Source: Fusibacter sp963666805 (GTDB lineage: Bacteria > Bacillota > Clostridia > Peptostreptococcales > Acidaminobacteraceae). From it: DNA of 64,000 nt. Shown piece by piece: positions 18,028 through 26,465 of the stretch. The notes under the pieces were generated by a model. The model had not been told where the DNA came from, did not search any database, and saw only the letters and a program-made list of their open reading frames with translations. Within the stretch, counting starts at the first letter, position 1. The number at the start of each line of letters is the position of its first letter. The translations under genes and the position numbers were made by a program. Location of the stretch: NCBI GenBank assembly GCA_963666805.2, contig CAXXWR010000006.1:372001-436000 (forward strand), read 5' to 3'.

Positions 18028-18049
18028 GCTCTTTCTCTCTTGAAAGAGC
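18028..18049 (-). promoter_or_regulatory. rpsF leader hairpin, possible S6:S18 regulatory site
   Basis: An eight-bp stem GCTCTTTC/GAAAGAGC with a six-base loop about 10 bases before the rpsF ribosome binding site region. In many bacteria the S6:S18 complex binds a hairpin in the rpsF leader; I could not confirm the characteristic bulge, so the assignment is tentative. Confidence 0.4.
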
Positions 18050-18109
18050 AGAGAAGTAATGACTTATGTATTTACAATTTTCAACATAAGCTCACACTAC
18101 AACATTTCA

Positions 18110-18138
18110 ATTATAACAGAAGCTTTTCATCTACACAA
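18110..18138 (-). promoter_or_regulatory. Sigma-A promoter of rpsF-ssb-rpsR
   Basis: TTGTGT (-35), 17-base spacer, TATAAT (-10), about 110 bp upstream of rpsF. Confidence 0.8.
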
Positions 18139-18149
18139 GCTTTTTTTTA

Positions 18150-18356
18150 TTATTCCTTAGGAACCACTTCTCCATCACGCTTAATCACTTTGATGCGCTT
18201 CTCTAATTTGGTTCTGGGAATCCATATTTCTTTTTCACAGGTCATGCATTTCATTCTAAAGTCCATTCCTACACGTGTGATTTCAAACTCTTTTCCCCCA
18301 CATGGATGTGGCTTTTTCGTTGTAATCACATCGCCAACTTCAACTTTAAGCGGCAT
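18150..18356 (-). CDS. DUF951 (YyzM-type) zinc-ribbon-like protein
   Basis: 68 residues: VEVGDVITTKKPHPCGG, FEITRVGMDFRMKCMTCE, WIPRTKLEKRIK. The Cys residues (HPCGG and CMTC) suggest metal binding. The family is small, conserved near the origin in Firmicutes and has no assigned function. It overlaps the upstream DUF3343 gene by 11 bases, so the two are probably translated together. Confidence 0.85.
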   Translation of the reverse strand: MPLKVEVGDVITTKKPHPCGGKEFEITRVGMDFRMKCMTCEKEIWIPRTKLEKRIKVIKRDGEVVPKE

Positions 18357-18627
18357 AAAACTCCTCCCAAGTGATTTCTTTTATTCTAAGGGTTTTGTCT
18401 ATTTTGTGCATCTTAAAAAGACGCGTCCCCTCTTTATCCGTTTCTTTAAGTACTGATTTAATTGCGATGTCATCTTCTGCTTTAAATTTTAAAGCCAATC
18501 CACAGCTCACTGTAATTTCCCGTGGTGTCGGAAACAATTCGATATCAAAGGTATCAATTAACAAACTTTCAAATTTGATGGCCAGATGAGTTGATTCAAA
18601 AGCAATAAACCAAAATTTTTCTTCCAT
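18346..18627 (-). CDS. DUF3343 protein (putative Se/S carrier-like)
   Basis: 93 residues matching the DUF3343 pattern: WFIAFESTHLAIKFESLL, LFPTPREITVSCGLALKF. The SCG cysteine is the residue proposed to carry sulfur or selenium in this family. It sits just downstream of yedF, a frequent pairing in selenium-using anaerobes, which supports that context; direct function is not established. Confidence 0.82.
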   Translation of the reverse strand: MEEKFWFIAFESTHLAIKFESLLIDTFDIELFPTPREITVSCGLALKFKAEDDIAIKSVLKETDKEGTRLFKMHKIDKTLRIKEITWEEFYAA

Positions 18628-18670
18628 TAATAACGCTCTCTTTCCATAAGATGAATAGGCAATAATCCTA

Positions 18671-19258
18671 TTATAACTTAATTGTGTTATTGGCTTCAGC
18701 CATTTTCTCTACTATAGTATACATATTAGTGACTTCACCGACTTCCAACATCATTTTCACGTTATAGTAATCTAAACAAGTCCCACAGCAAAGCACTTCT
18801 GTTCCCATTTCAACTAATTTTTTTAAATGGTCGGCTGTTTGAGTTCCTTTTAAAGCGAGATTAACTCCTGAATTAAGCATAATAACAGCTTTAGGATAAG
18901 GTTCATATTCAGTTAAAGCATAAAGATAGCCCTTCATCAAAACTGATCCTAGCTTAGGATCTCCTGTGCCTAAAACATCACTGCCAATTACAATGACCGT
19001 TTCCGATAAATCAGGACGCTTTTCTGGCATAGCTTCCATGAAGCCCCCTTTAAAAATACTGACTTCATAGCCTGATTCTGTTTGAGTCACATTAAAATCC
19101 AGTTTCAAACTTTTGGCCAATTTAGAGACATTATCTCTTGCAATATCATTGTCAACAAGCGTTATAATGTTCCCTTCTCTGATTTGTTCCAGTGCCTTTT
19201 TAGTTTCAATCACTGGCTTAGGACATGAAAGTCCACGTGCATCAATTTTAATTTCCAT
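18671..19258 (-). CDS. yedF: YedF-type selenium metabolism protein (TusA-DsrE)
   Basis: N-terminal TusA/SirA domain with the active-site motif GLSCPKP (Cys at about residue 11) and C-terminal DsrE-like domain with CCGTCLDYY. This two-domain architecture is the sulfurtransferase-like YedF family linked to selenium metabolism. Start chosen at the ATG five bases after AGGTGG; a longer frame to 19297 lacks support. Neighbouring DUF3343 gene fits the same theme. No selD/selA/selB genes are in the window. Confidence 0.88.
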   Translation of the reverse strand: MEIKIDARGLSCPKPVIETKKALEQIREGNIITLVDNDIARDNVSKLAKSLKLDFNVTQTESGYEVSIFKGGFMEAMPEKRPDLSETVIVIGSDVLGTGDPKLGSVLMKGYLYALTEYEPYPKAVIMLNSGVNLALKGTQTADHLKKLVEMGTEVLCCGTCLDYYNVKMMLEVGEVTNMYTIVEKMAEANNTIKL

Positions 19259-19351
19259 TTCATCCACCTGTATCTTTCCTTTCTTGTTTAAACACATTCA
19301 AACATTCAAGCTTTTAACATCACTATCGTCACTATTCAGTATCATTAAAAC

Positions 19352-20071
19352 TTAGACTAAAAATCCAATTTTAGCCAATAAACCATCTAAGAGGTTCTCA
19401 AGTATATTGTACTTATAAAAATAAATTCCGAATTCTGATTGGTTAATGGCTTTAACAATACTGGTCATAAATTCAAAGGGATATAGAATATGAACAATCA
19501 TCATGAGAACATAGACACTAATAAGACCAATCAATCCCCCGACAATGACGCCACCCCCTCGATTAAGTTCATTGAGAATCGGCAACTTTGTAACCTGATT
19601 AATGATTGCACCTATCAAGGCAACTAGGCCCATTGTCACAAATAAAAGCACTAAAAAGACCAAGGCGTTAAAAAGCATTTGACTTACCAGATTCCCTAGG
19701 GTATTCATAAAATCTATAGCCGAAGTTGACTGAATTTCATTTAGTCGCTGGCTAAGCTGTGTTCTATAAATTTCAGGTAAATCAATGCCACTGATGACAC
19801 TTGACATATCAGACTGTGTCAAATCACTTTGAGTCATATCTATATTGATGCTCGATGTTAACCACCCTGTAATATGTTCTGACCAAGTTGGAATAGGATT
19901 CCAAAAGTTTTCAGTCACATAAACAGCTACTTCATGATAAAACTGATTGGCTACAATTAGGCCAATAATCCATTTTACAAGTCCTATCACCGAATTAATC
20001 AGGCCTTTTCGCCAGCCATTAATAACACTTCCTAAGAGAATGATGATGACGACAACGTCAATCCAATTCAT
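19352..20071 (-). CDS. cvpA: CvpA-family membrane protein
   Basis: 239 residues: NWIDVVVIIILLGSVINGWRKGLINSV is the typical CvpA start, with further membrane segments around 105-140 and 165-195 and an extracytoplasmic loop between. Family members are inner-membrane proteins linked to colicin V production in E. coli and more generally to envelope homeostasis; role here unknown. Co-directional with the DUF5711 gene. Confidence 0.85.
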   Translation of the reverse strand: MNWIDVVVIIILLGSVINGWRKGLINSVIGLVKWIIGLIVANQFYHEVAVYVTENFWNPIPTWSEHITGWLTSSINIDMTQSDLTQSDMSSVISGIDLPEIYRTQLSQRLNEIQSTSAIDFMNTLGNLVSQMLFNALVFLVLLFVTMGLVALIGAIINQVTKLPILNELNRGGGVIVGGLIGLISVYVLMMIVHILYPFEFMTSIVKAINQSEFGIYFYKYNILENLLDGLLAKIGFLV

Positions 20072-20098
20072 AATGCCTCCTTATCACTGCCTTAAACT

Positions 20099-21208
20099 TT
20101 ATTTTTTTTCATAGAGGTCAATAAAGTTCCCATAAACAAGTGCAAAACTATCGGCATTTGTTATGAGCAATGAATTAATATCTTCTGTTCCTTTATACGT
20201 TTCTATTTTTTCACCTTGACTGTTGTATACCACTAATTCACTGGCACTTAAGCAGTAATAGCGATTGCCAAATGCCTTAACTTCTATAATATCACTTTGA
20301 TCTAAATCAAAGCTTTTAACGGTTTTTCCTTTGGCATCAATCACTATAATACTATTCTCTGCCTGAGGATTTTCAATTTCTGAATCGGTATTATTAAGCT
20401 GATAAACCATTTGATCATGGTCTCTGTCATAAGCGAGGGCATTGAGTGTCCGGTTAAAAGGCACTTTTTCTATAAGCTGACTATCATAATCGTAAACGTT
20501 AACACCTTCATCCGTAGTCACTATGATTGAATCTTCTGTACAGGTCACATCATATACCACATCTCTTAACATGTTACTTCCGCTAATAATACTCCCATTG
20601 TAAGTGGCAATGACCATTTTAGAGTTAAAATCAGTCCGACTCAAATCTAAAATCATTGCAATAATGTCTTGGTATTTATCATTAATGTCAAAATCAATCA
20701 TTTCACCTTTAGGCAGTGAAACACTGGATATGAACTTCATCTGTAAATCATAAATCAATAAAGTGCCATCCTCTTTAAAAAGGCCAATATAACCACTGCT
20801 AAAAAACTTTAAATCTCTTAAACTGCCCATTCTCAATTGAGAAGACACAATCATCCCCTCTTGATCCAACACATACACATCACCGGCCTTTTTGTCAGCG
20901 ATAACGATGGTTTTATCTCCTGTTGCCATAAGGGTATTATGGCTAGCTACCGTTTTGGTCCATAAGAGCCTTCCCGAAAAACCATAACACTTTAGACTAT
21001 CAGGTTCAAGGACAATATAATGGTCTTTTGTCGATGACACTAAAGCCCCATTTTCAAAGTCATCATTCTGATTGTAAATGATCTTTTCTGATTGTTTATA
21101 ATCTTCTTTAATTGTTCTCGACACCAAAGCGCTCATTTGATTAAATCCAAATACAAGAAGTATTGAAAGTACCAAAACCACTCTAGAAAACCATTTACTT
21201 TTATCCAT
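20099..21208 (-). CDS. DUF5711-like membrane-anchored beta-propeller protein
   Basis: One N-terminal membrane anchor (VVLVLSILLVFGFNQMSALV, residues about 10-29) followed by an extracytoplasmic domain of 330 residues with repeated beta blades (KDHYIVLEPDSLKCYGFSG, DKTIVIADKKAGDVYVLD, GYIGLFKEDGTLLIYDL, DSIIVTTDEGVNVYDYD). This fits the DUF5711 family of propeller-like proteins; function unknown. Six bases after the THUMP methyltransferase gene and followed by cvpA, so probably one transcript. Confidence 0.7.
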   Translation of the reverse strand: MDKSKWFSRVVLVLSILLVFGFNQMSALVSRTIKEDYKQSEKIIYNQNDDFENGALVSSTKDHYIVLEPDSLKCYGFSGRLLWTKTVASHNTLMATGDKTIVIADKKAGDVYVLDQEGMIVSSQLRMGSLRDLKFFSSGYIGLFKEDGTLLIYDLQMKFISSVSLPKGEMIDFDINDKYQDIIAMILDLSRTDFNSKMVIATYNGSIISGSNMLRDVVYDVTCTEDSIIVTTDEGVNVYDYDSQLIEKVPFNRTLNALAYDRDHDQMVYQLNNTDSEIENPQAENSIIVIDAKGKTVKSFDLDQSDIIEVKAFGNRYYCLSASELVVYNSQGEKIETYKGTEDINSLLITNADSFALVYGNFIDLYEKK

Positions 21209-21214
21209 GACGCC

Positions 21215-22360
21215 TTATTCCTTTTCTGGTTTTTTAGGAAGTCTTTCTCCAAAATACTGGTAATAATAGGTTTTAATACGGCCATTATAGAGTTTACGAT
21301 TCTTCGTCGCTTTCTTGCCATATGCTGTCTCAAAAGTTTCGTAAGATGTAATAATATACTTAGACCAATACTTATAACCTTCGAAAATCTTACCCATTTC
21401 TCTATAGAGTCCCTTAACTTGTTCTTGCTCACTTAACCGCTCACCATAAGGTGGATTACAAAGAATATAACCCTTTTTAAAAGGCGATCTAAAATCCTTC
21501 AGAGGCCTTACATCAAAAGTTACAATATCATCCACACCTGCAATTTCAGCATTCTCTCTTGCGATTTCTATCGCTTCAGGATCTATATCATAGCCCATCA
21601 ACTGGGAGTCACAAACTTGCTTAATTTCAGCATATGCCGCTCTTCTTTCTTCCTTAAAGAGGTCATTAGGAATAAATGGCCAGTCTTCACAAGCAAAGCT
21701 TCTAGAGAGCCCTGGTGCAATATTTTTAGCAATCATACCCGCTTCTATTAAAATAGTCCCTGATCCACACATGGGATCAATCATTGGAATGTCATCATAC
21801 CAACGACTGAGTTGAACAAGCCCTGCTGCTAAGGTCTCTTTCATAGGTGCTTGGGTCGCTTTTTCTCGATAGCCCCTTTTGTGTAGACCTGTTCCCGATG
21901 TATCCAAGCTCACAATAACTTCATCTTTCAAAAGGGATACTAGAATTGATACGGTCTCGCCGGTCTCTTCTAACCAGCTGACATTGTAGCTTTTCTTTAA
22001 ACGGTTTACAATCGCTTTTTTACTGATACTCTGTATATCTGACAAACTGAATAATTTGGATTTTACGGACTTGGCATTCACAGGGAAGGTCGTTTCTTCT
22101 CTGATAAATCTTTCCCAAGGCAAAAGGGTGACTTTGTCAAAGAGCTCTTCAAAAGAAGTGGCTTTAAACTTACCGACCACTAAGAAAACACGTTCTGCAC
22201 ATCTTAGCCAAAGATTCGCTTTGACAATACCCCTTTCATCCGAGTCAAAAAAAACACGTCCATTTTCAGTCACTACATTTTCAAAACCTAAATTTTTAAT
22301 TTCTCTGGCAAGAACGCTTTCCATTCCAAAAACACTGGTTGCCATCATTTTATATTTCAT
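21215..22360 (-). CDS. THUMP-domain class I SAM RNA methyltransferase (YpsC/RlmL-type)
   Basis: N-terminal THUMP RNA-binding domain (about 1-160) and a C-terminal Rossmann methyltransferase with motif DPMCGSGTILIEAGMIA and the catalytic NPPYGERL for N2-guanine methylation. 381 residues matches the Gram-positive YpsC group related to the N-terminal half of E. coli RlmL, which modifies 23S rRNA G2445; exact target not read from sequence. Confidence 0.9.
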   Translation of the reverse strand: MKYKMMATSVFGMESVLAREIKNLGFENVVTENGRVFFDSDERGIVKANLWLRCAERVFLVVGKFKATSFEELFDKVTLLPWERFIREETTFPVNAKSVKSKLFSLSDIQSISKKAIVNRLKKSYNVSWLEETGETVSILVSLLKDEVIVSLDTSGTGLHKRGYREKATQAPMKETLAAGLVQLSRWYDDIPMIDPMCGSGTILIEAGMIAKNIAPGLSRSFACEDWPFIPNDLFKEERRAAYAEIKQVCDSQLMGYDIDPEAIEIARENAEIAGVDDIVTFDVRPLKDFRSPFKKGYILCNPPYGERLSEQEQVKGLYREMGKIFEGYKYWSKYIITSYETFETAYGKKATKNRKLYNGRIKTYYYQYFGERLPKKPEKE

Positions 22361-22467
22361 GCATTCACCATCTCTTTATTTTATTCTATACTTGATTTTA
22401 TGACCATTATAACACAGGATTGACTTTCCTATCGTCGCTTCACCCCTGATTTAAGATTTTCGTAAGA

Positions 22468-24042
22468 CTATATCATGCAACTATCGAAGATTTTTTTCAA
22501 TGTTTCTTGATTAATCGGTTTACTATAATAGTCATCAAACCCGTAATCAACGAGAAAATCTCTTTCATTATCAATCAGTTGATTTGAAATTGCAACCACT
22601 TTTTGTTTACCATGTCTAAGTTTCTCAATTTCATCTAAGAGGGTAAACCCATCATAATCGTTAATCATAACATCTACAATGGTCAAATCAGGCATCATTT
22701 TAGTAAATAATTGCCGTCCTTCTCGTCCCGTCTTCGCGAAGTAAATTTCATAATTTTGAAAAACATTAAAAGAAAGTTCTATCAATTCTTTATCAACAAT
22801 CAAAATGCGCCTTTTCCTATTAACGGTTTCCGAAAGAGGAGCTTTAGTTTGTGGCAATACCTTTTTATGAGAAAAGTAAATAGAGAGGTGAACGCCCTTT
22901 TCATTGATATACTTGATCTTCAGAAAGGCATCCATACTTTGCAATAATTTTTGTGCAATTTCAACGCCAAAAACTGCCAAAGAGCCTTCAAGGGTCTGAT
23001 GATCTAAATGATCTATAAAATCTTCAATTTTCAAATCTTCTGACACTTGCTTGGTCTTTATACGATTATCTGTTATGGTTATTTTCATTGTCACTTTTTC
23101 TAAGGAGGAGGAAATCTCTCTCAAGTTAACAAAAAGAGCCCTTCCTTTGTTCACATACTCTACAAAGTCTAACAAAAGCCCCATAACTACTTTCATTTTG
23201 AGCTCGTCACCAATAAGAACAGTCGGAATCGTTTGATCGGATTGAAAAGAAACCCTTTCTCCCCCGGTTTTTAAGTGAATAAAAGTGGTCGAGTTAACGA
23301 CCTCCTTAAGTGCCAATTGGATATCGTACTCATTATTGTACTCCCTGTAATTTCCCTCTTCATAGCGCATCATCAATGCCGCTCTTGTAAACAGGTCGTT
23401 CAGGAGGTTACTATTATACTTGAGTACCTCTAAATACTCTCTTTGAACCTTGGTTAAGCTTTCTTTATCAAAATAGTCATTGAGGCCTTTTAAGGCTTTC
23501 AAAGGTGTCCTCAATTCAATTGAAAACCGTTCTATATAATGATTACGGGCCTTCAACCGTCTTTCTAAATCTTGTTTTTCTTTTTGCAGTCTATCAATTT
23601 GTTCTTTATAAGATTCTTCTATATTGATTTGTTTTTCAAGCATACGCTGTACTTCAATAATACCGCTAAGCCGAAAGGACTTATCTAAGGGTATCAGTTG
23701 ATTTTCCCAAATTTGATTGTCTCTTTTCACATTATGAGTTAAGATGACTTTATTTTCAATCACTACTTTATGGGGACAACCCGGACATAAATCATCAAAA
23801 CCATAAAGTGCTTCATAACATTTCCGTCCATGTAATGTATCAAAATGATCAATGGTATACTGGTTGGCCCATTGAATTCTATAATCCATATCAATAAGAA
23901 CCACTGGTGAAGGAATCGCGTTTAAGAACTCATGTGGATTTCTATAACTCTTACTGTCACTAAATTTAATTTTTTCAATGGTCCTATTTAATTGTTCAAT
24001 CTCATGAATTAGTGTTTCTTTAGAAAGATTATAGTATTCCAC
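22468..24042 (-). CDS. Hybrid histidine-kinase-like protein lacking the phospho-acceptor His
   Basis: PAS domain (about 38-135) with a cysteine-rich tail GRKCYEALYGFDDLCPGCP, coiled coil (138-172), HisKA-like segment, degenerate ATPase region (250-385) and a receiver domain (about 400-524, TIVDVMI and a C-terminal SKPI). The H-box reads FSIELRTPLKAL, so the phospho-acceptor His is Ile175; the ATP-binding N, G1 and G2 boxes are also not recognisable, and the receiver acidic pocket reads VDKE instead of VDDE. It probably works by protein contact or small-molecule sensing, not classical phosphorelay. A terminator separates it from the Tad genes upstream. Confidence 0.78.
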   Translation of the reverse strand: MEYYNLSKETLIHEIEQLNRTIEKIKFSDSKSYRNPHEFLNAIPSPVVLIDMDYRIQWANQYTIDHFDTLHGRKCYEALYGFDDLCPGCPHKVVIENKVILTHNVKRDNQIWENQLIPLDKSFRLSGIIEVQRMLEKQINIEESYKEQIDRLQKEKQDLERRLKARNHYIERFSIELRTPLKALKGLNDYFDKESLTKVQREYLEVLKYNSNLLNDLFTRAALMMRYEEGNYREYNNEYDIQLALKEVVNSTTFIHLKTGGERVSFQSDQTIPTVLIGDELKMKVVMGLLLDFVEYVNKGRALFVNLREISSSLEKVTMKITITDNRIKTKQVSEDLKIEDFIDHLDHQTLEGSLAVFGVEIAQKLLQSMDAFLKIKYINEKGVHLSIYFSHKKVLPQTKAPLSETVNRKRRILIVDKELIELSFNVFQNYEIYFAKTGREGRQLFTKMMPDLTIVDVMINDYDGFTLLDEIEKLRHGKQKVVAISNQLIDNERDFLVDYGFDDYYSKPINQETLKKIFDSCMI

Positions 24043-24090
24043 TCATATCACCTCTATCTCAAGATATCTTAAGTCTTTCTTAATAGTATA

Positions 24091-24133
24091 TCAAAAAAAT
24101 AAACGCCTGTAATGTGATTTACATCGTCAGGCG
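24091..24133 (-). terminator. Terminator of the Tad pilus operon
   Basis: Stem CGCCTG/CAGGCG with inner ATGT/ACAT pairing, followed on the minus strand by TTTATTTTTTT. Located about 30 bp after the cpaB-like gene. Confidence 0.75.
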
Positions 24134-24165
24134 ATTTCATTTTGATGACAAGCTTCTATTTCATT

Positions 24166-24774
24166 TTAGGAGGTAACATTATTTAATTTCATCAATTCAA
24201 AACGACCGGTCTTACGTCCCCCCATTACTTTCTCAATCGTCGATTTAGGCCCCTCAATTAACAAATAAGTGGTGTACTGTTTGTCTTTAACCGGTTTAGT
24301 ATAGTCGTCTAGGACTTGGTTGATTGTCACTTGACCTAAACTTTTTACGCCCGTCTGGTCATCTATATAGTACAAATTAACCGTCTCTCCAGGCTGAACT
24401 TCCCAACAAAGCGCTTCTTCTGGCATTAATTTGAGGGTTGTAATCGCTTGATGAGGTTTTAATGACTTTAAGGTATCACCTTGTTTAATAAACATGGCTG
24501 ATGTCAAAGGCATATTTTGAGTCACATCTATTTTTAAAGTTTGCCCAATGATACTTTCTTTGGTTTGATAATAGTCTTTACTGTTCCATTTGCTTAGAAC
24601 TTGTGCTTCTTCAAGGTCACTTTCTTCAAGGGTACACCCTGCTGTTAAGTCCTTGTTAACCACATAAATACGCTCTGTTTCTTTCAATGATTCTTTGCGG
24701 ATATCATTAATCTCATATTGTGTCACTAAAAAGCTCATAAGAACCAAAAGACCTATGATTGCTATTTTTTTCAT
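24166..24774 (-). CDS. cpaB: CpaB/RcpC-like SAF-domain pilus assembly protein
   Basis: 202 residues: N-terminal membrane anchor (IAIIGLLVLMSFLVTQYEI), SAF domain (VVNKDLTAGCTLEESDLEEAQV ... GQTLKIDVTQNMPLTSAMF, about 38-92) and a C-terminal beta domain (WEVQPGETVNLYYID) as in Flp pilus assembly protein CpaB. Shorter than proteobacterial CpaB. Last gene of the Tad locus. Confidence 0.75.
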   Translation of the reverse strand: MKKIAIIGLLVLMSFLVTQYEINDIRKESLKETERIYVVNKDLTAGCTLEESDLEEAQVLSKWNSKDYYQTKESIIGQTLKIDVTQNMPLTSAMFIKQGDTLKSLKPHQAITTLKLMPEEALCWEVQPGETVNLYYIDDQTGVKSLGQVTINQVLDDYTKPVKDKQYTTYLLIEGPKSTIEKVMGGRKTGRFELMKLNNVTS

Positions 24775-24827
24775 AATAACTCCTCTAAAGCACGTGTTTG
24801 TATTGTCATTTTATCTTGATAATCTAC

Positions 24828-25283
24828 TTAATTATCAATACCTACATCGTAAGTAAGATCAATGTCTAACCACTTTTCCTTAAGTAAACTACTGGGTTTG
24901 TACAGCAGTTTGTACTGTATATTAATCTGTGTTTGATTAAAAGACATCGTCATATCTTTAATATCATAGCTGGCATTTAAGAGCCGATTGATTTCACGAG
25001 TGGCGAAGTGTGCCCACTGTGAATCAGGCACAATGCGCTTTTCACTAAAATCACCTGTGCGCATTTGGGTAACAATATCGTAAGTAACGTATTCTGTTGC
25101 AAGTTGAATTCGTTGTTTTTCATGTTGAAACCGTTCCAACTCAATACCACCCATAACCAGGGGAAGGGTAATCAATATCATCATCAAAAAGCAGATGATA
25201 ATCGTGCTAATACCCATGCTGCCCTTTTGATTAATGATTCCAGATTTTACGATATGCCACGTCTTCTTCAAATTTGAAATCAT
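24828..25283 (-). CDS. TadE/TadF-like pseudopilin-type protein of the Tad locus
   Basis: 151 residues with a short basic cytoplasmic start, then a hydrophobic segment GSMGISTIIICFLMMILITLPLVMGGIELE and an extracytoplasmic part. This is the layout of TadE-like minor pseudopilins. The GIxxI-type start and Glu at the end of the segment are suggestive but no exact prepilin motif is certain. It starts 53 bases inside the upstream gene, with GGGGAG upstream of ATG, so the two are coupled. Confidence 0.62.
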   Translation of the reverse strand: MISNLKKTWHIVKSGIINQKGSMGISTIIICFLMMILITLPLVMGGIELERFQHEKQRIQLATEYVTYDIVTQMRTGDFSEKRIVPDSQWAHFATREINRLLNASYDIKDMTMSFNQTQINIQYKLLYKPSSLLKEKWLDIDLTYDVGIDN

Positions 25284-25611
25284 AGTCTTTCACTCCCCGC
25301 TTGAATAGTGAGATAAAGTGATTCCCTTCATAAACACCACTCACCTCAAAATGAATGATTTCTTTCCTCTTGAAAGATTTTGTATCCAAATTGAGTTTTA
25401 TATCCTTTATCCCCGATGATGAAAGGGCTGTTTTTAAATCTTCTTTTTCGCTCTCTAGTAGTTGACCATCTGCTGCAACGATAAGAGCATAATCCCTACA
25501 GGTGTCATTCATCCTAAGTTTGGCATAGACGGGCATTAAATAATCAATCCCGCCTACGAGCATCGCTACAATTAGAATGAGAACAATCCCGAAAATAACA
25601 TACTGATCCAT
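25231..25611 (-). CDS. TadE-like/DUF4320-like membrane protein of the Tad locus
   Basis: 126 residues: a single N-terminal membrane segment (YVIFGIVLILIVAMLVGGIDYLMPVYAK) followed by a small extracytoplasmic domain. It resembles DUF4320-type pseudopilin-related proteins that accompany Tad loci in Clostridia. Seven bases after the small pilin-like gene and overlapping the next one. Confidence 0.58.
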   Translation of the reverse strand: MDQYVIFGIVLILIVAMLVGGIDYLMPVYAKLRMNDTCRDYALIVAADGQLLESEKEDLKTALSSSGIKDIKLNLDTKSFKRKEIIHFEVSGVYEGNHFISLFKRGVKDYDFKFEEDVAYRKIWNH

Positions 25612-25617
25612 AAGCCC

Positions 25618-25839
25618 CTACTTTGGAAAGAGCGTCGAACTGATGGAATTATTCCACCAACTTTGCATGTCAGTCATGACGGATGTTGCAAATACTTTGA
25701 TACTCGGTATCACGATAAATGACGTGATAATTAACCCCACCGCAATACTAATAATCGCACTTAAACCGAACTCACCTTTTTCTTCTGTCATTAAACGCTT
25801 TTTAATTTGCCATACATAAAAGTTCAAATTTTGTTTCAT
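25618..25839 (-). CDS. Small Flp-pilin-like protein
   Basis: 73 residues. A basic start, EKGEFGLSAIISIAVGLIITSFIVIPSIKVFATSV giving one membrane helix (glutamates just before it), and a short hydrophilic tail. Size, helix and position between tadC and tadE-like genes fit an Flp-type pilin; processing site (after G of EKG or EFG) cannot be fixed. The ATG follows AAAGGAG at good spacing; a longer frame would overlap tadC. Confidence 0.6.
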   Translation of the reverse strand: MKQNLNFYVWQIKKRLMTEEKGEFGLSAIISIAVGLIITSFIVIPSIKVFATSVMTDMQSWWNNSISSTLFPK

Positions 25840-25858
25840 TGTGATCTCCTTTCTTTGC

Positions 25859-26452
25859 TTAAGCAAATATCCCTTGTACACTTACAATCATTTGCTGTAA
25901 TAATGGTAATAATAAAAATAGGGTAATCTGGGCAGTATAAATAACTACCATGTAAATATAACGTCTCTCTATCTTTTTAGATTCAAGGCGAATCGTTGAC
26001 AAGTACTTTTGAAAGAGCAGTTGGTCAATATGTCTTAAAGACTCACGTGTGACATAATGATGATAAAAACGTTCCATGATTTCTACATAATAGTTCACTT
26101 GACCTTCTTTAAACGCTTTATTTAAATATTCAAACGCCTCTTTTTCTTGGTTTTTTTTAGCCAATAAACTTGAAAATTTTACAAGCCTTCGCTTCACCTC
26201 AGGGTGATCTGCCACTTTATAAATTGATCGAATGGTGACTTCAGGATGAATCCCTGAATCCGATTGTATAAACAAGTACTTAAATATCTTATAGAAATTT
26301 CTATTAATCACCATTCGCGAGGGTGGTAATTTTAAAGTCAATAAGGTTTTATTTGAAGGCTCTTTAATCTTCAGCATATTCAAATGATCTGACAAAAGCG
26401 CATAGACTAACCAAGCAATGATAATATTGATGACTACGATAATGATTAACAT
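25859..26452 (-). CDS. tadC: TadC-like inner-membrane platform protein (short)
   Basis: 197 residues with one membrane segment at the N-terminus (LIIIVVINIIIAWLVYALL) and one at the C-terminus (YIYMVVIYTAQITLFLLLPLLQQMIV). The middle is helical. This matches the TadC half of the Tad type II secretion-like platform, though shorter than proteobacterial TadC (about 300). Fourteen bases downstream of the tadB-like gene. Confidence 0.65.
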   Translation of the reverse strand: MLIIIVVINIIIAWLVYALLSDHLNMLKIKEPSNKTLLTLKLPPSRMVINRNFYKIFKYLFIQSDSGIHPEVTIRSIYKVADHPEVKRRLVKFSSLLAKKNQEKEAFEYLNKAFKEGQVNYYVEIMERFYHHYVTRESLRHIDQLLFQKYLSTIRLESKKIERRYIYMVVIYTAQITLFLLLPLLQQMIVSVQGIFA

Positions 26453-26465
26453 GACTGCCTCCTCT

